Shown in pieces: positions 9,480-19,513 of a stretch of 64,000 bases of DNA (within the stretch, counting starts at the first letter, position 1; each line of letters starts with the position of its first letter). The notes under the pieces are model-generated. The model was not told the DNA's origin, made no database searches, and saw only the letters and a program-made list of their open reading frames with translations. Made by a program: the position numbers and the translations under genes. Location: assembly GCF_013410545.1 (NCBI RefSeq), contig NZ_JACCFV010000001.1:2046001-2110000 (forward strand), read 5' to 3'. The DNA is from Pseudoclavibacter chungangensis (lineage in GTDB: Bacteria > Actinomycetota > Actinomycetes > Actinomycetales > Microbacteriaceae).

Positions 9480-10805
9480 TCAGACCGTCACGAGCGCTTC
9501 GAGTTCCGCGAACGTGGCCTCACCGATGCCCGACACCTGCAGCAGTTCGTCCACGCTCGTGAATCCGCCGTGCTCCTCGCGGTAGGCGATGATGCGGCCG
9601 GCGATGGCCTCACCGACCCCGGGGAGCTCCTGGAGCTCGTCCGAGCTCGCCGTGTTGAGATTCACGAGCGAGGTCGCGCCGTCCGGCGCGGCGTGCTCCG
9701 GCGGCGCTGCCTCCCCGAGCACCGGCACGCGGATCTGCTCCCCGTCGACGATCGGACGGGCCAGGTTGAGCGCTTGCTCGTCGGCCCCCTCGGCGAACCC
9801 ACCGGCCGCCTGAACCGCGTCGAGGACGCGCGAACCGTCGGCGAGCTCATGGACTCCGGGTGCGAGCACGGCGCCGGAGACGTGCACGATCAGGCTCGCG
9901 CTCGCGGTCACCGACGGTTCGGCGTTCGCGGTGCCGTCGGCGGGAGCGGCCTCGACGGGCGACTCCCCCGCCGCCGTCGTCATCGGCTCGACGACGCTCG
10001 TCGTCCCGGGGCGGAGCGCCGTGAGCAGGACCGTGGCCGCGAGCGCGACGAGCACGAGCACGACGGCCGCGCCGACACCGACGCGCCATCGCGGCCCCCG
10101 GTCGGGGCCGAGCAGCGAACGAAGGTTCCGTTCGTCGACCCGTCGCTCGAGCGAACCCTGCTCACGTGCCCGAGCGCCACGGCGGCCCGCGTGCCCGTGA
10201 CGTTCGTCGTGATCGTCGTACGCCTCGTCGGGCTCGTCCTCGTCCAGTCCGAACGTGTCGTCGTGGTGCCACGCGTCGGACTCCTCGCCGTCGAGGTGAT
10301 CGGCGGGATACCAGAGGTCGGCGTCGTCGTCGAGTCGGTCAGCGACGTCGTCGTCGAGTCGATCCCCGTCGGGATCGTCGTCGAGGGCCCGACGGTCGCC
10401 CGGTCGCGCCCGAGCGGGCGTCGTGCTCGACGCGCCACGACGGGCGTCCGGCTCCGAGAACCGACGCGTTTCCGCCGCCTCGTCGGACCACAGCGGGCCC
10501 GTCCGACGGGACGCGATCGGTGGTTCGTCGTGTTCGTGGTGCCCCCGCGCCGATGCATCACGGCTCGGTCGGTGCCGCGTCGCCGAGTTGTATGCCGATC
10601 CGTCGGGGCCCGAGCTCGACGATCGGTGCTCGCGGCCGTCGTCACCCGCACCGGTCACCCCGCGAAGGCGCTCGAGTCCACTCGCCGCCGGACGCGCCCA
10701 CGCGCTCGTCGACTCGGCGCGGTTCCACGGCACCGCCGTCGCGCGTCCGCGCCGCTCGGAGCCGCTCGCGGCGGCTCCACCCGTCTCGTCTCTCGTCCCG
10801 ATCAC
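9480..10805 (-). CDS. comEA: ComEA family DNA-binding protein with long acidic N-terminal region
   Basis: The C-terminal part is typical ComEA: a membrane helix at about 242-264, an SLBB domain (304-362, SLIVHVSGAVLAPGVHEL), and a helix-hairpin-helix DNA-binding module (380-441, with VNLNTASSDELQELPGVGEA). The protein binds incoming DNA at the cell surface and hands it to ComEC, encoded immediately downstream. The first about 235 residues are low-complexity and strongly charged (Asp/Arg), far longer than usual; the GTG start at 10805 may be upstream of the true one. Comparison with relatives would settle the N-terminus. Confidence 0.88.
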   Translation of the reverse strand: MIGTRDETGGAAASGSERRGRATAVPWNRAESTSAWARPAASGLERLRGVTGAGDDGREHRSSSSGPDGSAYNSATRHRPSRDASARGHHEHDEPPIASRRTGPLWSDEAAETRRFSEPDARRGASSTTPARARPGDRRALDDDPDGDRLDDDVADRLDDDADLWYPADHLDGEESDAWHHDDTFGLDEDEPDEAYDDHDERHGHAGRRGARAREQGSLERRVDERNLRSLLGPDRGPRWRVGVGAAVVLVLVALAATVLLTALRPGTTSVVEPMTTAAGESPVEAAPADGTANAEPSVTASASLIVHVSGAVLAPGVHELADGSRVLDAVQAAGGFAEGADEQALNLARPIVDGEQIRVPVLGEAAPPEHAAPDGATSLVNLNTASSDELQELPGVGEAIAGRIIAYREEHGGFTSVDELLQVSGIGEATFAELEALVTV

Positions 10806-10922
10806 GACGGCGACGCTATGAGGCGCCCCGCCCGAACGTCCCCGATGATCGACTCCGCTGTGGAGGACGCGGCCGTCCCCAGGTCGACCGCAACCACGTC
10901 GCTCCGTCGACGGACGCGGCCA

Positions 10923-11444
10923 CTACCGCGGCTCGTCGACGGTGTCCCGGTGCAGGGAGCGCGCACCGCGCCGCGAACGCCAGAGGCCGATCAGGAGTGT
11001 CGCGCCCCAGAGCGCGAAGAGCGGATCCCACAACAGCGCGTGGCCGAGCAGGGCCGCCCGATCGACGGGCCCGTCCGGAACGATCCACCCGAGCAGCACG
11101 GCGGCGCTCGGGATGATCCCGCTCACGCCGTAGACGACGAGCCCCGCACCTCCGAGCCACGAGAGGGCGCGCCAGAACCGACGCCACGGGAGGCCGCGTT
11201 CGGCAAGCACGGGAATCCACGCCGCCGCGAGCTTCACCGTCGCGACGACACTCAGGAGCAGCGTCACGCCTCCCGGCATCGCCCGGGCCGCCTCGACCGC
11301 GCTCGTCCCGACGGTCGAGAGCAGGAACTCGCTGCCCGCTGCCCACCAGATGCTCGGCAGCGCATGCAGCGTGCCGAGGACGGCGGCGATCAGCAGGAAC
11401 ACACGTCCGCGCCCGTCCGACCGGCTCCCCACTCCCACCGACAT
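10923..11444 (-). CDS. DUF3995-like four-helix membrane protein
   Basis: A 173-residue integral membrane protein with four predicted helices and the TLHALPSIWWAAGSEFLL stretch near the N-terminus, resembling DUF3995. It lies between comEA and leuS on the same strand but is separated from both by about 90-120 bp. The role is unknown. Confidence 0.75.
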   Translation of the reverse strand: MSVGVGSRSDGRGRVFLLIAAVLGTLHALPSIWWAAGSEFLLSTVGTSAVEAARAMPGGVTLLLSVVATVKLAAAWIPVLAERGLPWRRFWRALSWLGGAGLVVYGVSGIIPSAAVLLGWIVPDGPVDRAALLGHALLWDPLFALWGATLLIGLWRSRRGARSLHRDTVDEPR

Positions 11445-11534
11445 GCCGCGACCATAGCGGGCCCGGCTCCGGGCGTGCCGGGCCGTCGCCGATCACCGGG
11501 AGTCGCCTCGAAGGGCGACACATCCCGCCCGGCG

Positions 11535-14084
11535 TCAGCCCTTGACGGCGAAGTTCACGAGCTTGGGTGCCCGCACGATGACCTTCACGATCTCCTTGTC
11601 ACCGATCGCCCGGACGACGTTCGCGCTCTCGCGCGCGAGCTTCTCGAGCTCCCCGTCGCCGATCGAGGGCGACACCTGGAGCACGTCGCGGACCTTGCCG
11701 TTGACTTGCACGACCGCCTTCGCCTGCTCCTCGCGCAGCAGCGACGGGACCGGCTCGGGCCACTTCACGAGTGCGACCCCCGGCTCGTGGCCGAGCTTCT
11801 CCCACATGTCCTCGGCCGTGTACGGCGCGAACAGGTCGAGCACGACCGTGATCGCCTCGGCCGCCTCACGCACGGCGGGGTCGCCGGCGCCGGGGCCCGA
11901 GTCGATCGCCTTGCGCACCGCGTTCGTGAGCTCCATGAGCTTCGCGATGACGACGTTGAACTTGAACGACGACGCGAGGGGCCCGACCTCCGAGAGGAAG
12001 CGGTGCACCTGACGCCGCAGCGCGAGATCGCCGCGCTGCACGTCGGCACCCGGCTCGCTCGTCACGTCGTTCGCGACGCGCCACGCGCGCGCGAGGAACT
12101 TCACGCTCCCCGCGACCGACACGTCGGCCCAGTCGACGTCGTCCTCGGGCGGCGAGGCGAACATCATCGTGAGTCGCACGGCGTCGACGCCGTACGTCTC
12201 GAGCTCCTCCGAGAGCTTGACGACGTTGCCCTTGGACTTCGACATCTTCGTGCCGTCCATGATGACCATGCCCTGGTTGAGCAGGGCCGAGAACGGCTCG
12301 GAGAACGTCACGTAGCCGAGGTCGTAGAGGACCTTCGTGATGAACCGCGCGTACAGCAGGTGCAGGATCGCGTGCTCGACACCGCCGATGTACTGGTCGA
12401 TGGGGGCCCACTTCTCGGCCTCGGCCGGGTCGAACGCCTGCGTGTCGTCCTTCGGCGACAGGAACCGCAGGAAGTACCACGACGAGTCGACGAACGTGTC
12501 CATCGTGTCGGCGTCGCGCTGCATGGGCGCGCCCGTCGTCGGGTCGGTCGCGGCCATCCACGCCGCGTCGCCCCCGAGCGGGGAGGTGCCGCGGGGACGC
12601 AGGTCGAGGCCCTCCGCATCGGGCAGCAGCACGGGCAGCTGGTCCTCGGGGACGGGCACCTCGACGCCGTCGGCGCCGTGCAGGATCGGGATCGGCGTCC
12701 CCCAGTACCGCTGACGCGAGATGAGCCAGTCGCGCAGTCGGTAGTTCTTCGCCGGGCGCCCCGTGCCGCGCTCCTCGAGGATCTCGATCGCACGCGTGAT
12801 CGCGTTCCGCTTCGACAGACCGTCGAGCGGTCCCGAGTTCGTGAGCCGTCCCTCCCCCGTGAGTGCCTCGCCCGTGACCGAGGGGTGCAGGTCCTCGAAC
12901 TCGGGCAGCGAGCCGTCCTCGGGGATGACGGGGATGACGCCCGTGACGGGCTGGGTCGTGTCGACGACGACGCGCACCGGCAGGTCGAAGGCGCGGGCGA
13001 AATCGAGGTCGCGCTGATCGTGCGCCGGAACGGCCATGATCGCGCCGTGACCGTAGTCGGCGAGCACGTAGTCCGCGGCCCACACGGGCAGGCGCTCACC
13101 GTTCAGCGGGTTGACGGCGTAGCGCTCGAGGAACAGCCCCGTCTTCGGCCGCTCGGTCGACTGCCGGGCGATCGAATCCAGCGAACGGACCTCGTCGAGG
13201 TAGCTCGCGAAACGCTCCCGCGTCGCCGCCGAGGCGTCCGCGGCGAGCTCGGCCGCGAGATCGCTCTCGGGCGCGACGACCATGAACGTCGCGCCGTACA
13301 GCGTGTCCGGTCGCGTCGTGAAGACGGTGACCTTCTCGTCACGCCCCTCGATCTCGAAGTCGACATCGGCACCGAGCGAACGGCCGATCCAGTTGCGCTG
13401 CATCGTCAGCACCTTCGCGGGCCAGTGGCCCTCGAGCTGGTTCAGGTCGTCGAGCAGACGGTCCGCGTAGTCCGTGATCTTGAAGTACCACTGATTGAGC
13501 TTCTTCTTCGTGACGACCGCGCCGCAGCGCTCGCAGTGGCCGTCGACGACCTGCTCGTTCGCGAGCACCGTCTGGTCGTTCGGGCACCAGTTCACGTCCG
13601 AGAACTTGCGGTACGCGAGCCCCTCCTCGTACATCTTCAGGAACAGCCACTGGTTCCAGCGGTAGTACTCGGGGTCCGAGGTGTGGATGACGCGGTCCCA
13701 GTCGAAGCTCACGCCGTAGCGGCGCATGCTCTCGCGCTGCTGCGCGATGTTCGCATAGGTCCAATCGCGCGGGTCGCCACCGTTCTTGATGGCGGCGTTC
13801 TCGGCCGGCAGGCCGAACGAGTCCCAGCCGATCGGGTGCAGCACGTTGAAGCCGCGGTGGCGCCAGAAGCGGGCGGCGGCATCGCCGAGCGCGTACTGCT
13901 CGGCGTGCCCCATGTGCAGATCGCCCGAGGGGTAGGGGAACATGTCGAGGACGTACTTGCGCGGGCGCGTGTCGCCCGGCACCGAGGAGTCGAAGAGTCG
14001 CAGCTCGTCCCACACGGGTGCCCACTTCCGCTCCAGGGCGCGGAAGTCGTAGTCCTGGGTGTTCTCGTCACGCTCGGTGGTCAC
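11535..14084 (-). CDS. leuS: Leucyl-tRNA synthetase
   Basis: A full-length class I leucyl-tRNA synthetase of about 850 residues. The HIGH box appears as HMGH, the KMSKS loop as KMSKSKG, and the zinc module has CERC. A CP1 editing domain and the C-terminal anticodon-binding and LeuRS-specific parts are present. It charges tRNA-Leu in the cytosol. GTG 14084 ([14 protein letters not shown]) is preferred because AAGGA lies about 11 nt upstream; an in-frame ATG four codons earlier directly abuts that site. Confidence 0.96.
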   Translation of the reverse strand: MTTERDENTQDYDFRALERKWAPVWDELRLFDSSVPGDTRPRKYVLDMFPYPSGDLHMGHAEQYALGDAAARFWRHRGFNVLHPIGWDSFGLPAENAAIKNGGDPRDWTYANIAQQRESMRRYGVSFDWDRVIHTSDPEYYRWNQWLFLKMYEEGLAYRKFSDVNWCPNDQTVLANEQVVDGHCERCGAVVTKKKLNQWYFKITDYADRLLDDLNQLEGHWPAKVLTMQRNWIGRSLGADVDFEIEGRDEKVTVFTTRPDTLYGATFMVVAPESDLAAELAADASAATRERFASYLDEVRSLDSIARQSTERPKTGLFLERYAVNPLNGERLPVWAADYVLADYGHGAIMAVPAHDQRDLDFARAFDLPVRVVVDTTQPVTGVIPVIPEDGSLPEFEDLHPSVTGEALTGEGRLTNSGPLDGLSKRNAITRAIEILEERGTGRPAKNYRLRDWLISRQRYWGTPIPILHGADGVEVPVPEDQLPVLLPDAEGLDLRPRGTSPLGGDAAWMAATDPTTGAPMQRDADTMDTFVDSSWYFLRFLSPKDDTQAFDPAEAEKWAPIDQYIGGVEHAILHLLYARFITKVLYDLGYVTFSEPFSALLNQGMVIMDGTKMSKSKGNVVKLSEELETYGVDAVRLTMMFASPPEDDVDWADVSVAGSVKFLARAWRVANDVTSEPGADVQRGDLALRRQVHRFLSEVGPLASSFKFNVVIAKLMELTNAVRKAIDSGPGAGDPAVREAAEAITVVLDLFAPYTAEDMWEKLGHEPGVALVKWPEPVPSLLREEQAKAVVQVNGKVRDVLQVSPSIGDGELEKLARESANVVRAIGDKEIVKVIVRAPKLVNFAVKG

Positions 14085-14322
14085 GGTGCAGTTCATCCTT
14101 CGACGGCGGCTCGGCGACGCCTTCGCGGCAACGCCCCGGCGACGGCACGGGAACGGCCGACGCAACTTTCCCAGCGTACTCGCACGAGCGGTGGCGGGGC
14201 GTCGCCGGAACGTGACCGGCGGGCCGCCCGCGGGCCGCGGATGCGAGCGCCACTCGACTCCGTCGTGACGCGCCCGCCCCGCACCCGGATCGGGCCCAGG
14301 ACCACGCGCGTAGCCTTACCGC

Positions 14323-15237
14323 ATGCTCGACGGCGTCCTCGACACCATCCTCGGCACGATCCGCGACCTCGACCCGGTCGTCCGCACCGTCGCCGCCGGG
14401 ATCGCGATCCTGCTCGAGACGAGCATCCTCATCGGACTCGTCGTGCCCGGCGACACGATCGTGCTCGTCGCCGCGACGGGCGTCGTCGGCCCCGTCCAGT
14501 GGCTCTCCATGATCGCCGCCGTCATCGTCGGCGCGCTGTGCGGCGAGAGCATCGGCTTCCTCATCGGACGCTTCTTCGGCCCACGCATCAGGGACTCGCG
14601 GCTCGGTCGAAGACTCGGTGAGCACCGATGGCGCATCGCCGAACGCTTCGTCGAGCGTCGCGGCGGCGTCGCCGTCTTCGTGTCGCGGTTCGTGCCCGTC
14701 CTGCACTCGCTCGTTCCGCTCACGGTCGGCATGAGTTCGATGTCGTACCGCACGTTCATCGCCTGGACGCTCCCGGCGTGCGCGCTCTGGTCGAGCGTCT
14801 ACGTGTCGGTCGCGGCGACCGCGGCGCTCAGCTACGACGAGATCTCCCGCAGCCTGCACATCGGCGGCTACGTGTTCGTGGGCATCATCATCGTGTTCGT
14901 CGTCGTGGTCTGGGCCGGCAAGAAGCTGCTGCAGCGCCTCCTGCACCACGAGCTGCAGGACCCGGGCGCGACGGCGCACGACGTCCCCGACGACACCGGC
15001 GCGACGGCCGACACGGCACCGGCGCGCGGGACGGACCTCGACGCGCGACGGACCGACGAGACGGCGTCCGCCCCACTCGAGATCGACTCACGGCAGATCG
15101 GGGTCGACGCGCGGCAGGACCGCGACGAGCAGTCGGCACCCGGTACGGACGACCTCGAGGCCGACACGGCCGGGGAGTCGCACGGGAGCGAGGGCACCGC
15201 GACGAACGCGCGATCGAGCGGGCGACGCCGGGCGTAG
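14323..15237 (+). CDS. DedA family (SNARE-associated/VTT) membrane protein
   Basis: A 304-residue protein whose first about 215 residues form a DedA/VTT domain: the ETSILIGLVVPGDTIV re-entrant segment, the FGPRIR loop, and VFVSRFVPVLHSLVPLTVGM with the family's key Arg and Pro. DedA proteins move or scramble lipid carriers such as undecaprenyl phosphate or phosphatidylethanolamine. About 90 residues of acidic, Ala/Asp-rich cytoplasmic tail follow and carry no recognisable fold. It is divergent from leuS across 238 bp. Confidence 0.9.
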   Translation: MLDGVLDTILGTIRDLDPVVRTVAAGIAILLETSILIGLVVPGDTIVLVAATGVVGPVQWLSMIAAVIVGALCGESIGFLIGRFFGPRIRDSRLGRRLGEHRWRIAERFVERRGGVAVFVSRFVPVLHSLVPLTVGMSSMSYRTFIAWTLPACALWSSVYVSVAATAALSYDEISRSLHIGGYVFVGIIIVFVVVVWAGKKLLQRLLHHELQDPGATAHDVPDDTGATADTAPARGTDLDARRTDETASAPLEIDSRQIGVDARQDRDEQSAPGTDDLEADTAGESHGSEGTATNARSSGRRRA

Positions 15238-15271
15238 GCCGGGACGGCCGGGCGTCGGCGATCGGACCATT

Positions 15272-15305
15272 GTCGGGACAGGTCGGGACGGGTCGGGACG
15301 GGTCG
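15272..15305 (+). repeat. Decamer tandem repeat (GTCGGGACRG), 3.4 copies
   Basis: Three complete copies of a 10-bp unit and a partial fourth lie between two convergent genes. This is a short simple repeat; no function is evident. Confidence 0.6.
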
Positions 15306-15356
15306 ACACCGACCGAGCTTCCGAGCCACGCGTGCGCGCCGGGCGTGCGCGCCGCG

Positions 15357-16640
15357 TCACGATCGGAGCTCCGGTGCAGGACGTGCGCCTCGCCACAACA
15401 GGGTGACGGCGATCGCCAGGACGACCATGACACCGGACAGCACCGTGGTGAGCGTCCAGCCGAACCACCCGATCCCGGCCGCGCCGAACGCGGTTCCGAG
15501 GCTGCCACCGATGAAGTACGCGAGCATGTATCCGCTGTTGAAACGGGCGGGGGCCGCGGGGTCGATGTCGAGGACGGTGCTCTGATTCGCGACCTGCGCG
15601 GCGAACAGCCCCGCATCGAACACGGCGAGACAGATCATCGTCGCGGCCATGCCGGGGAGGACGAACCCGAGCGGGATCACGGCGGCGAGCGCCAGGACCA
15701 ATCCCGTGAGGACGACCCTGCGGGCACCGACCCGGTCGGTCCGACGCCCGGCGATCGGCGTCGCGACGAGGCCGGAGAGTCCGGCCAGCGCATACAGCCC
15801 GACCTGTTCCGAGGTCGCGGCGTACGGGGGCTGGACGAGCGTCACCGCGAGCCCCGACCAGACGGCGCAGAACGCGAAGAACCAGCTCGCGCCGCGGATC
15901 GCGGCGATGCGGAGCGCCGGATGACGGACGAAGAGTCCCGGAACGGAGCGGAGCGTTGCGAGGTAGCCCGTCATGGGCGCGGTTCGCGGCGCCTTCGGGA
16001 TCAGCATCAGGCAGCCGAGCCCGAACACGGCGCAGGCCACGGCGAAGCAGCGCAACATGACGTCCCACCCGAGCGCCTCGGCGAGCGATCCGCCGACGAC
16101 CCTCCCCGCGAGGATGCCGACCGAGATGCCCGCAGTGACCACCCCGAGGGTCGTCGCGCGCCGGAGCGGCTCGGCGAGCCGTCCGACGAGCGTGGTCATG
16201 CCCGCGCCGACCACCGAACACGCACCGGTCACGGCGACGAGCAGCGCCAGCTGCGACGCGCTGACGACCAGGGAACTCAACATCAGACCGGATGCGAGCA
16301 CCGCGAACTGGAGGCAGAGCACCAGGCGAGGTAGACATCGATCGACCAGCGGAACGATGACGGCCAGGCCGATCATGTAGCCGATCGGGCCCCACGCCAG
16401 TGCGATGCCGATGTCGGGGACCGCTGTGCCGATCGATGCGGCGACGTCGCCCACCGCGGGCTGGAGGACGTAGATCGTCGAGGTTCCCAGTGCCGCGGCC
16501 GCCGTCATGAACAGCACGACGAAGCCGCCGAGTCCGGTGACGCCCCGTCCTGCCTCCGCCGACGAGCCGTGCGTGTCCGCCTCGAATCGATCTGCACCCA
16601 GGACCGGGTCGGAGTCCTCGTCCCGTCGTTCCTCGTTCAT
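15357..16640 (-). CDS. MFS transporter
   Basis: A 427-residue major facilitator with 12 hydrophobic helices. It has a central pair of arginine-rich loops (AGRRTDRVGARR is motif-A-like in the second half) and a hydrophilic N-terminus of about 30 residues. ATG 16640 is preferred over an upstream ATG at 16703 because the latter lies beyond the divergent promoter region. The divergent GlxA-type regulator 71 bp away probably controls it. The substrate cannot be inferred; small-molecule efflux is likely. Confidence 0.88.
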   Translation of the reverse strand: MNEERRDEDSDPVLGADRFEADTHGSSAEAGRGVTGLGGFVVLFMTAAAALGTSTIYVLQPAVGDVAASIGTAVPDIGIALAWGPIGYMIGLAVIVPLVDRCLPRLVLCLQFAVLASGLMLSSLVVSASQLALLVAVTGACSVVGAGMTTLVGRLAEPLRRATTLGVVTAGISVGILAGRVVGGSLAEALGWDVMLRCFAVACAVFGLGCLMLIPKAPRTAPMTGYLATLRSVPGLFVRHPALRIAAIRGASWFFAFCAVWSGLAVTLVQPPYAATSEQVGLYALAGLSGLVATPIAGRRTDRVGARRVVLTGLVLALAAVIPLGFVLPGMAATMICLAVFDAGLFAAQVANQSTVLDIDPAAPARFNSGYMLAYFIGGSLGTAFGAAGIGWFGWTLTTVLSGVMVVLAIAVTLLWRGARPAPELRS

Positions 16641-16680
16641 GAGGTCCAATGTCGTCCGGGTCGGCCGACATGACGAGAGT

Positions 16681-16709
16681 CCGAAATGACACCAATGGTA
16701 CATTTTCGG
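16681..16709. promoter_or_regulatory. Inverted repeat in MFS/GlxA divergent promoter
   Basis: CCGAAATG and CATTTTCGG face each other across 12 bp immediately upstream of the AraC-type gene. The arms differ by one A. This is a plausible operator for the divergent regulator; assignment is by position only. Confidence 0.4.
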
Positions 16710-16711
16710 TC

Positions 16712-17683
16712 ATGTCGCAGACGATCGCACTCGCCCTCAGCCCCGGGGTCCCGCTGTTCGAACTCGCCGGGCCGTGCGGGATCTTCGGCGTCGACCGCAG
16801 CGACCTCACCGGCACCGACTGGTATCGATTCATCGTGTGCGGCCCACCCGCGGCCGCCGTCGATCAGTGGTTCACCGCCACCACCCCGTACACCTATGAC
16901 GACCTCGCGGCAGCGGACACCGTCATCGTCCCCGCGTGTCATGACGCCGCGCTCACACCCGACCCGGATCTCGTCGAGGCGATCCGGGACGCATCGTCCC
17001 GCGGCGCACGCATCGCATCGATCTGCACGGGCGCCTTCGTGCTCGCCGCCGCCGGCGTGCTGGACGGACGCACCGCCACGACGCACTGGCTCCACGCGCG
17101 AACGCTCGCCGAACGACACCCCCTCGTGACGGTCGATCCCGACCCGCTGTACATCGACCACGGCGACGTCCTGACCTCAGCCGGAAAATCCGCGGGAATC
17201 GACCTCTGCCTCCACCTCGTTCGGACCGACTACGGTGCCCGCGTGGCCAACGACGTGGCTCGACGACTCGTGAGCGCACCCCACCGCGAGGGGAACCAGC
17301 GACAGTACGTGGATCCCGTCACGCTCCCCCCGACGAGCGACGACCTCCGGGAAACCCTCGACTGGGCGATCGCCCACCTCGATCGACCCATCACCGTCGA
17401 CGAGCTCGCCCGGCGGGCGCACGTCAGCGCCCGAACCCTGCACCGACAGTTCCACCGGCGCATGGGAACCAACCCGCTGGAGTGGCTGAACACCCAGCGG
17501 GTACGCCGAGCACAGCACCTTCTCGAAGTGTCCGACCACACCATCGACCGCATCGCCGAGGAAAGTGGCTTCGGGAGCGCGATCACACTCCGACGTCATA
17601 TGCACAGTGCACTCGGCACGACGCCCGACACCTACCGGCGGACCTTCGGTCGACGTGACGCGCGACGCACGCAACACGCCTGA
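16712..17683 (+). CDS. GlxA-type AraC family regulator (DJ-1/PfpI + HTH_18)
   Basis: A 323-residue protein. The N-terminal DJ-1/PfpI-like domain (about 1-170) has the nucleophile-elbow motif ASICTGAF near residue 104. The C-terminal AraC HTH (about 215-315) includes ITVDELARRAHVSARTLHR and RIAEESGFGS. In this family the DJ-1 domain usually serves as a sensor and is not catalytic. It is divergent from the MFS gene it probably regulates. Confidence 0.9.
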   Translation: MSQTIALALSPGVPLFELAGPCGIFGVDRSDLTGTDWYRFIVCGPPAAAVDQWFTATTPYTYDDLAAADTVIVPACHDAALTPDPDLVEAIRDASSRGARIASICTGAFVLAAAGVLDGRTATTHWLHARTLAERHPLVTVDPDPLYIDHGDVLTSAGKSAGIDLCLHLVRTDYGARVANDVARRLVSAPHREGNQRQYVDPVTLPPTSDDLRETLDWAIAHLDRPITVDELARRAHVSARTLHRQFHRRMGTNPLEWLNTQRVRRAQHLLEVSDHTIDRIAEESGFGSAITLRRHMHSALGTTPDTYRRTFGRRDARRTQHA

Positions 17684-17755
17684 GCGGCATCGACACACGC
17701 CGCACTCGGCTCTCGCGTCACCTCCGTGGCGCGGACGATCTCACGACCGGAACGG

Positions 17756-18442
17756 CTACGCCGCGGCGCGGGCCTCGAAACGCTCGGTCACGAGATCGAT
17801 CGCCGTCGAGCTCGCACCGCGTGCGATCGCGAGGAGACGTTCGTCGCCGGCCCGGGCGCCGACGAACGCCCGCTCGACGAGCTGATGGACGAGGACCGTC
17901 ACGACGCCGACGTCGTCCGCGAGCGCGTTCCTGGCGTCGTCGTCCACCGTGAAGCGCTCGGCGACATCGTGCGCGATCTGCTCGCGCGGGCTCCGGTCGG
18001 TCCGCAGTGCCGGCCCCACGAGCTGCTGCTCGCCCTCGTGCAGGGGTGTGTCGAGGGTGTTGTCGAAGCCGATCGCCGACCAGCCCGGCTCGTCCCGATA
18101 CCGCTCGATGAAACGCTCCGTCATCGTCTCGAGCGTGGCCCGGAGGCCGGCGGTCCCGTCGGACACCGACTCGAGTGCCGCGCTCACGTCGCCGTGCACG
18201 GCGGTCGCGTGCCGCAGCGCGAGTCCGCGGAGCACCGCGATGCGGTCCGGGAAATAGCGATAGAGCGTGCCGATCGCAGCCCCCGCACGCTCCGCGACGA
18301 GATTCGTCGTCAGCCGCTCGACCCCCACCTCCGCGACCACATCGGCTGTGGCGTCGAGCAGGGCATGAAGACGGGCGGTGCTCCTCGCTTGGATGGGCTC
18401 GGTGCGTAGCGACACGGGGGTCTCCTCGGTGTGATGGTGCAT
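17756..18442 (-). CDS. TetR family regulator
   Basis: A 228-residue TetR protein: HTH at about 15-65 (LTTNLVAERAGAAIGTLYRY) and a C-terminal TetR_C domain with QIAHDVAERF. It stands alone between a convergent AraC gene and the SRAP gene. No partner gene or palindrome could be tied to it, so its target is unknown. The 245 bp upstream of it contain unusually AT-rich stretches and no gene. Confidence 0.85.
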   Translation of the reverse strand: MHHHTEETPVSLRTEPIQARSTARLHALLDATADVVAEVGVERLTTNLVAERAGAAIGTLYRYFPDRIAVLRGLALRHATAVHGDVSAALESVSDGTAGLRATLETMTERFIERYRDEPGWSAIGFDNTLDTPLHEGEQQLVGPALRTDRSPREQIAHDVAERFTVDDDARNALADDVGVVTVLVHQLVERAFVGARAGDERLLAIARGASSTAIDLVTERFEARAAA

Positions 18443-18687
18443 GGGGGGAGGAAGCAGACGCCCGAAGACGCCATGGGGAGACTCCGATCATCGGATCGGG
18501 GACAGGCACGGCGACCCCACCGTCGTCCGACGGCGAATCACCTTACAATTCATGGATCGTAGCGCGCCACGAGTACCGCAAACGCTGAAAAAGCCTGATT
18601 ACACGGTTATTTATCTCGAGTCACGTAACTCGGCGCACTCTCGGCTGTTTCTTGGACCGAGCCCACGAGCGAGCGTAGGGTCGGAGC

Positions 18688-19425
18688 ATGTGTGGACGTT
18701 TCGTCGTCGCCCGGGCCTCGAGCGAGCTCGTCGCGGAGCTCGACATCGACGAGGTCGGCGACGACCTCCCGGACCCCTCGTGGAACATTCCGCCGACGAG
18801 TCGCATCGCGATCGTCGCCGACACCCTCCCGCGCGGGAACGACGCGCCCGACGCGCAGATCACCCGTCGCCTCGAGGCCGCCTCGTGGGGACTCGTCCCT
18901 ATCTGGGCGAAGGACCCCTCGGTCGGCGTCCGGGCATTCAACGCCCGCAGCGAGACCGCGGCCGACAAGCCGACCTTCCGCGCCGCCGTCGCGAAGCGTC
19001 GCGCGATCGTGCCCGCCTCGGGCTACTACGAGTGGCGGAAGCACCCCGACGGCTCGAAGCAGCCCTTCTACATCCACCCGAGCGACGGCCCGCTCCTGTT
19101 CGCCGGCCTCTACGAGTGGTGGCGCCCGCCGGGCGCCGGCCCCGACGAGCCCTGGTCGCTCAGCGCGACGATCCTCACGCGCCCATCGGCCGGCCCGCTC
19201 GCCACGATCCACGACCGCATGCCCGTCTTCGTCGACCCGGACGAGGTGACGAGCTGGCTCGACCCGCGGGTTCGCGGCGACGGGCACCTCGTCGCCGACA
19301 TCGCCGACCGCGGTGCGATCGTCGCCGAGCGCCTCGAGCACGTCGCGGTCGACCCTCGCGTCGGGAACGTGCGCGTCGACGACCCGACCCTCATCGAGCC
19401 GATCGCGGAGGCCGACCCCACCTGA
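18688..19425 (+). CDS. yedK: SRAP/YedK-HMCES abasic-site crosslinking protein
   Basis: A 245-residue SRAP protein. The catalytic Cys2 follows the initiator Met (MCGRFV). The NARSET loop, GYYEW and HDRMP motifs supply the Asn, Glu and His of the active site. YedK covalently shields abasic sites in single-stranded DNA and prevents strand breaks during replication. The start is fixed because Cys2 must be exposed. It heads a stretch with dnaE2, consistent with a damage-tolerance block, though no LexA box is seen in front of this gene. Confidence 0.95.
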   Translation: MCGRFVVARASSELVAELDIDEVGDDLPDPSWNIPPTSRIAIVADTLPRGNDAPDAQITRRLEAASWGLVPIWAKDPSVGVRAFNARSETAADKPTFRAAVAKRRAIVPASGYYEWRKHPDGSKQPFYIHPSDGPLLFAGLYEWWRPPGAGPDEPWSLSATILTRPSAGPLATIHDRMPVFVDPDEVTSWLDPRVRGDGHLVADIADRGAIVAERLEHVAVDPRVGNVRVDDPTLIEPIAEADPT

Positions 19426-19477
19426 ACCGAACGACCTCACCCGACCCCACCTGAACCGAACGACCTCACCCGACCCC
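19412..19477 (+). repeat. 29-bp tandem repeat spanning the yedK stop codon
   Basis: Two exact copies of a 29-bp unit (19412-19440 and 19441-19469) are followed by the first 8 bases of a third. The stop codon of yedK lies in the first copy, so the second looks like a recent tandem duplication that did not alter the protein. Confidence 0.8.
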
Positions 19478-19513
19478 CTGCACGTGTGGCGCACGACCTG
19501 CGAGGATGTCGGG

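Noticed and set aside
9354..14621. Very long plus-strand open frame opposite comEC, comEA and leuS
   Set aside because: Its translation is Arg/Glu/Val-rich with no family features, while the minus strand carries well-conserved proteins. In very GC-rich DNA the antisense third-position frame lacks stops by chance.
19412..19477. CRISPR-like direct repeat
   Set aside because: The units are back to back with no spacers, and no cas gene is in the window.
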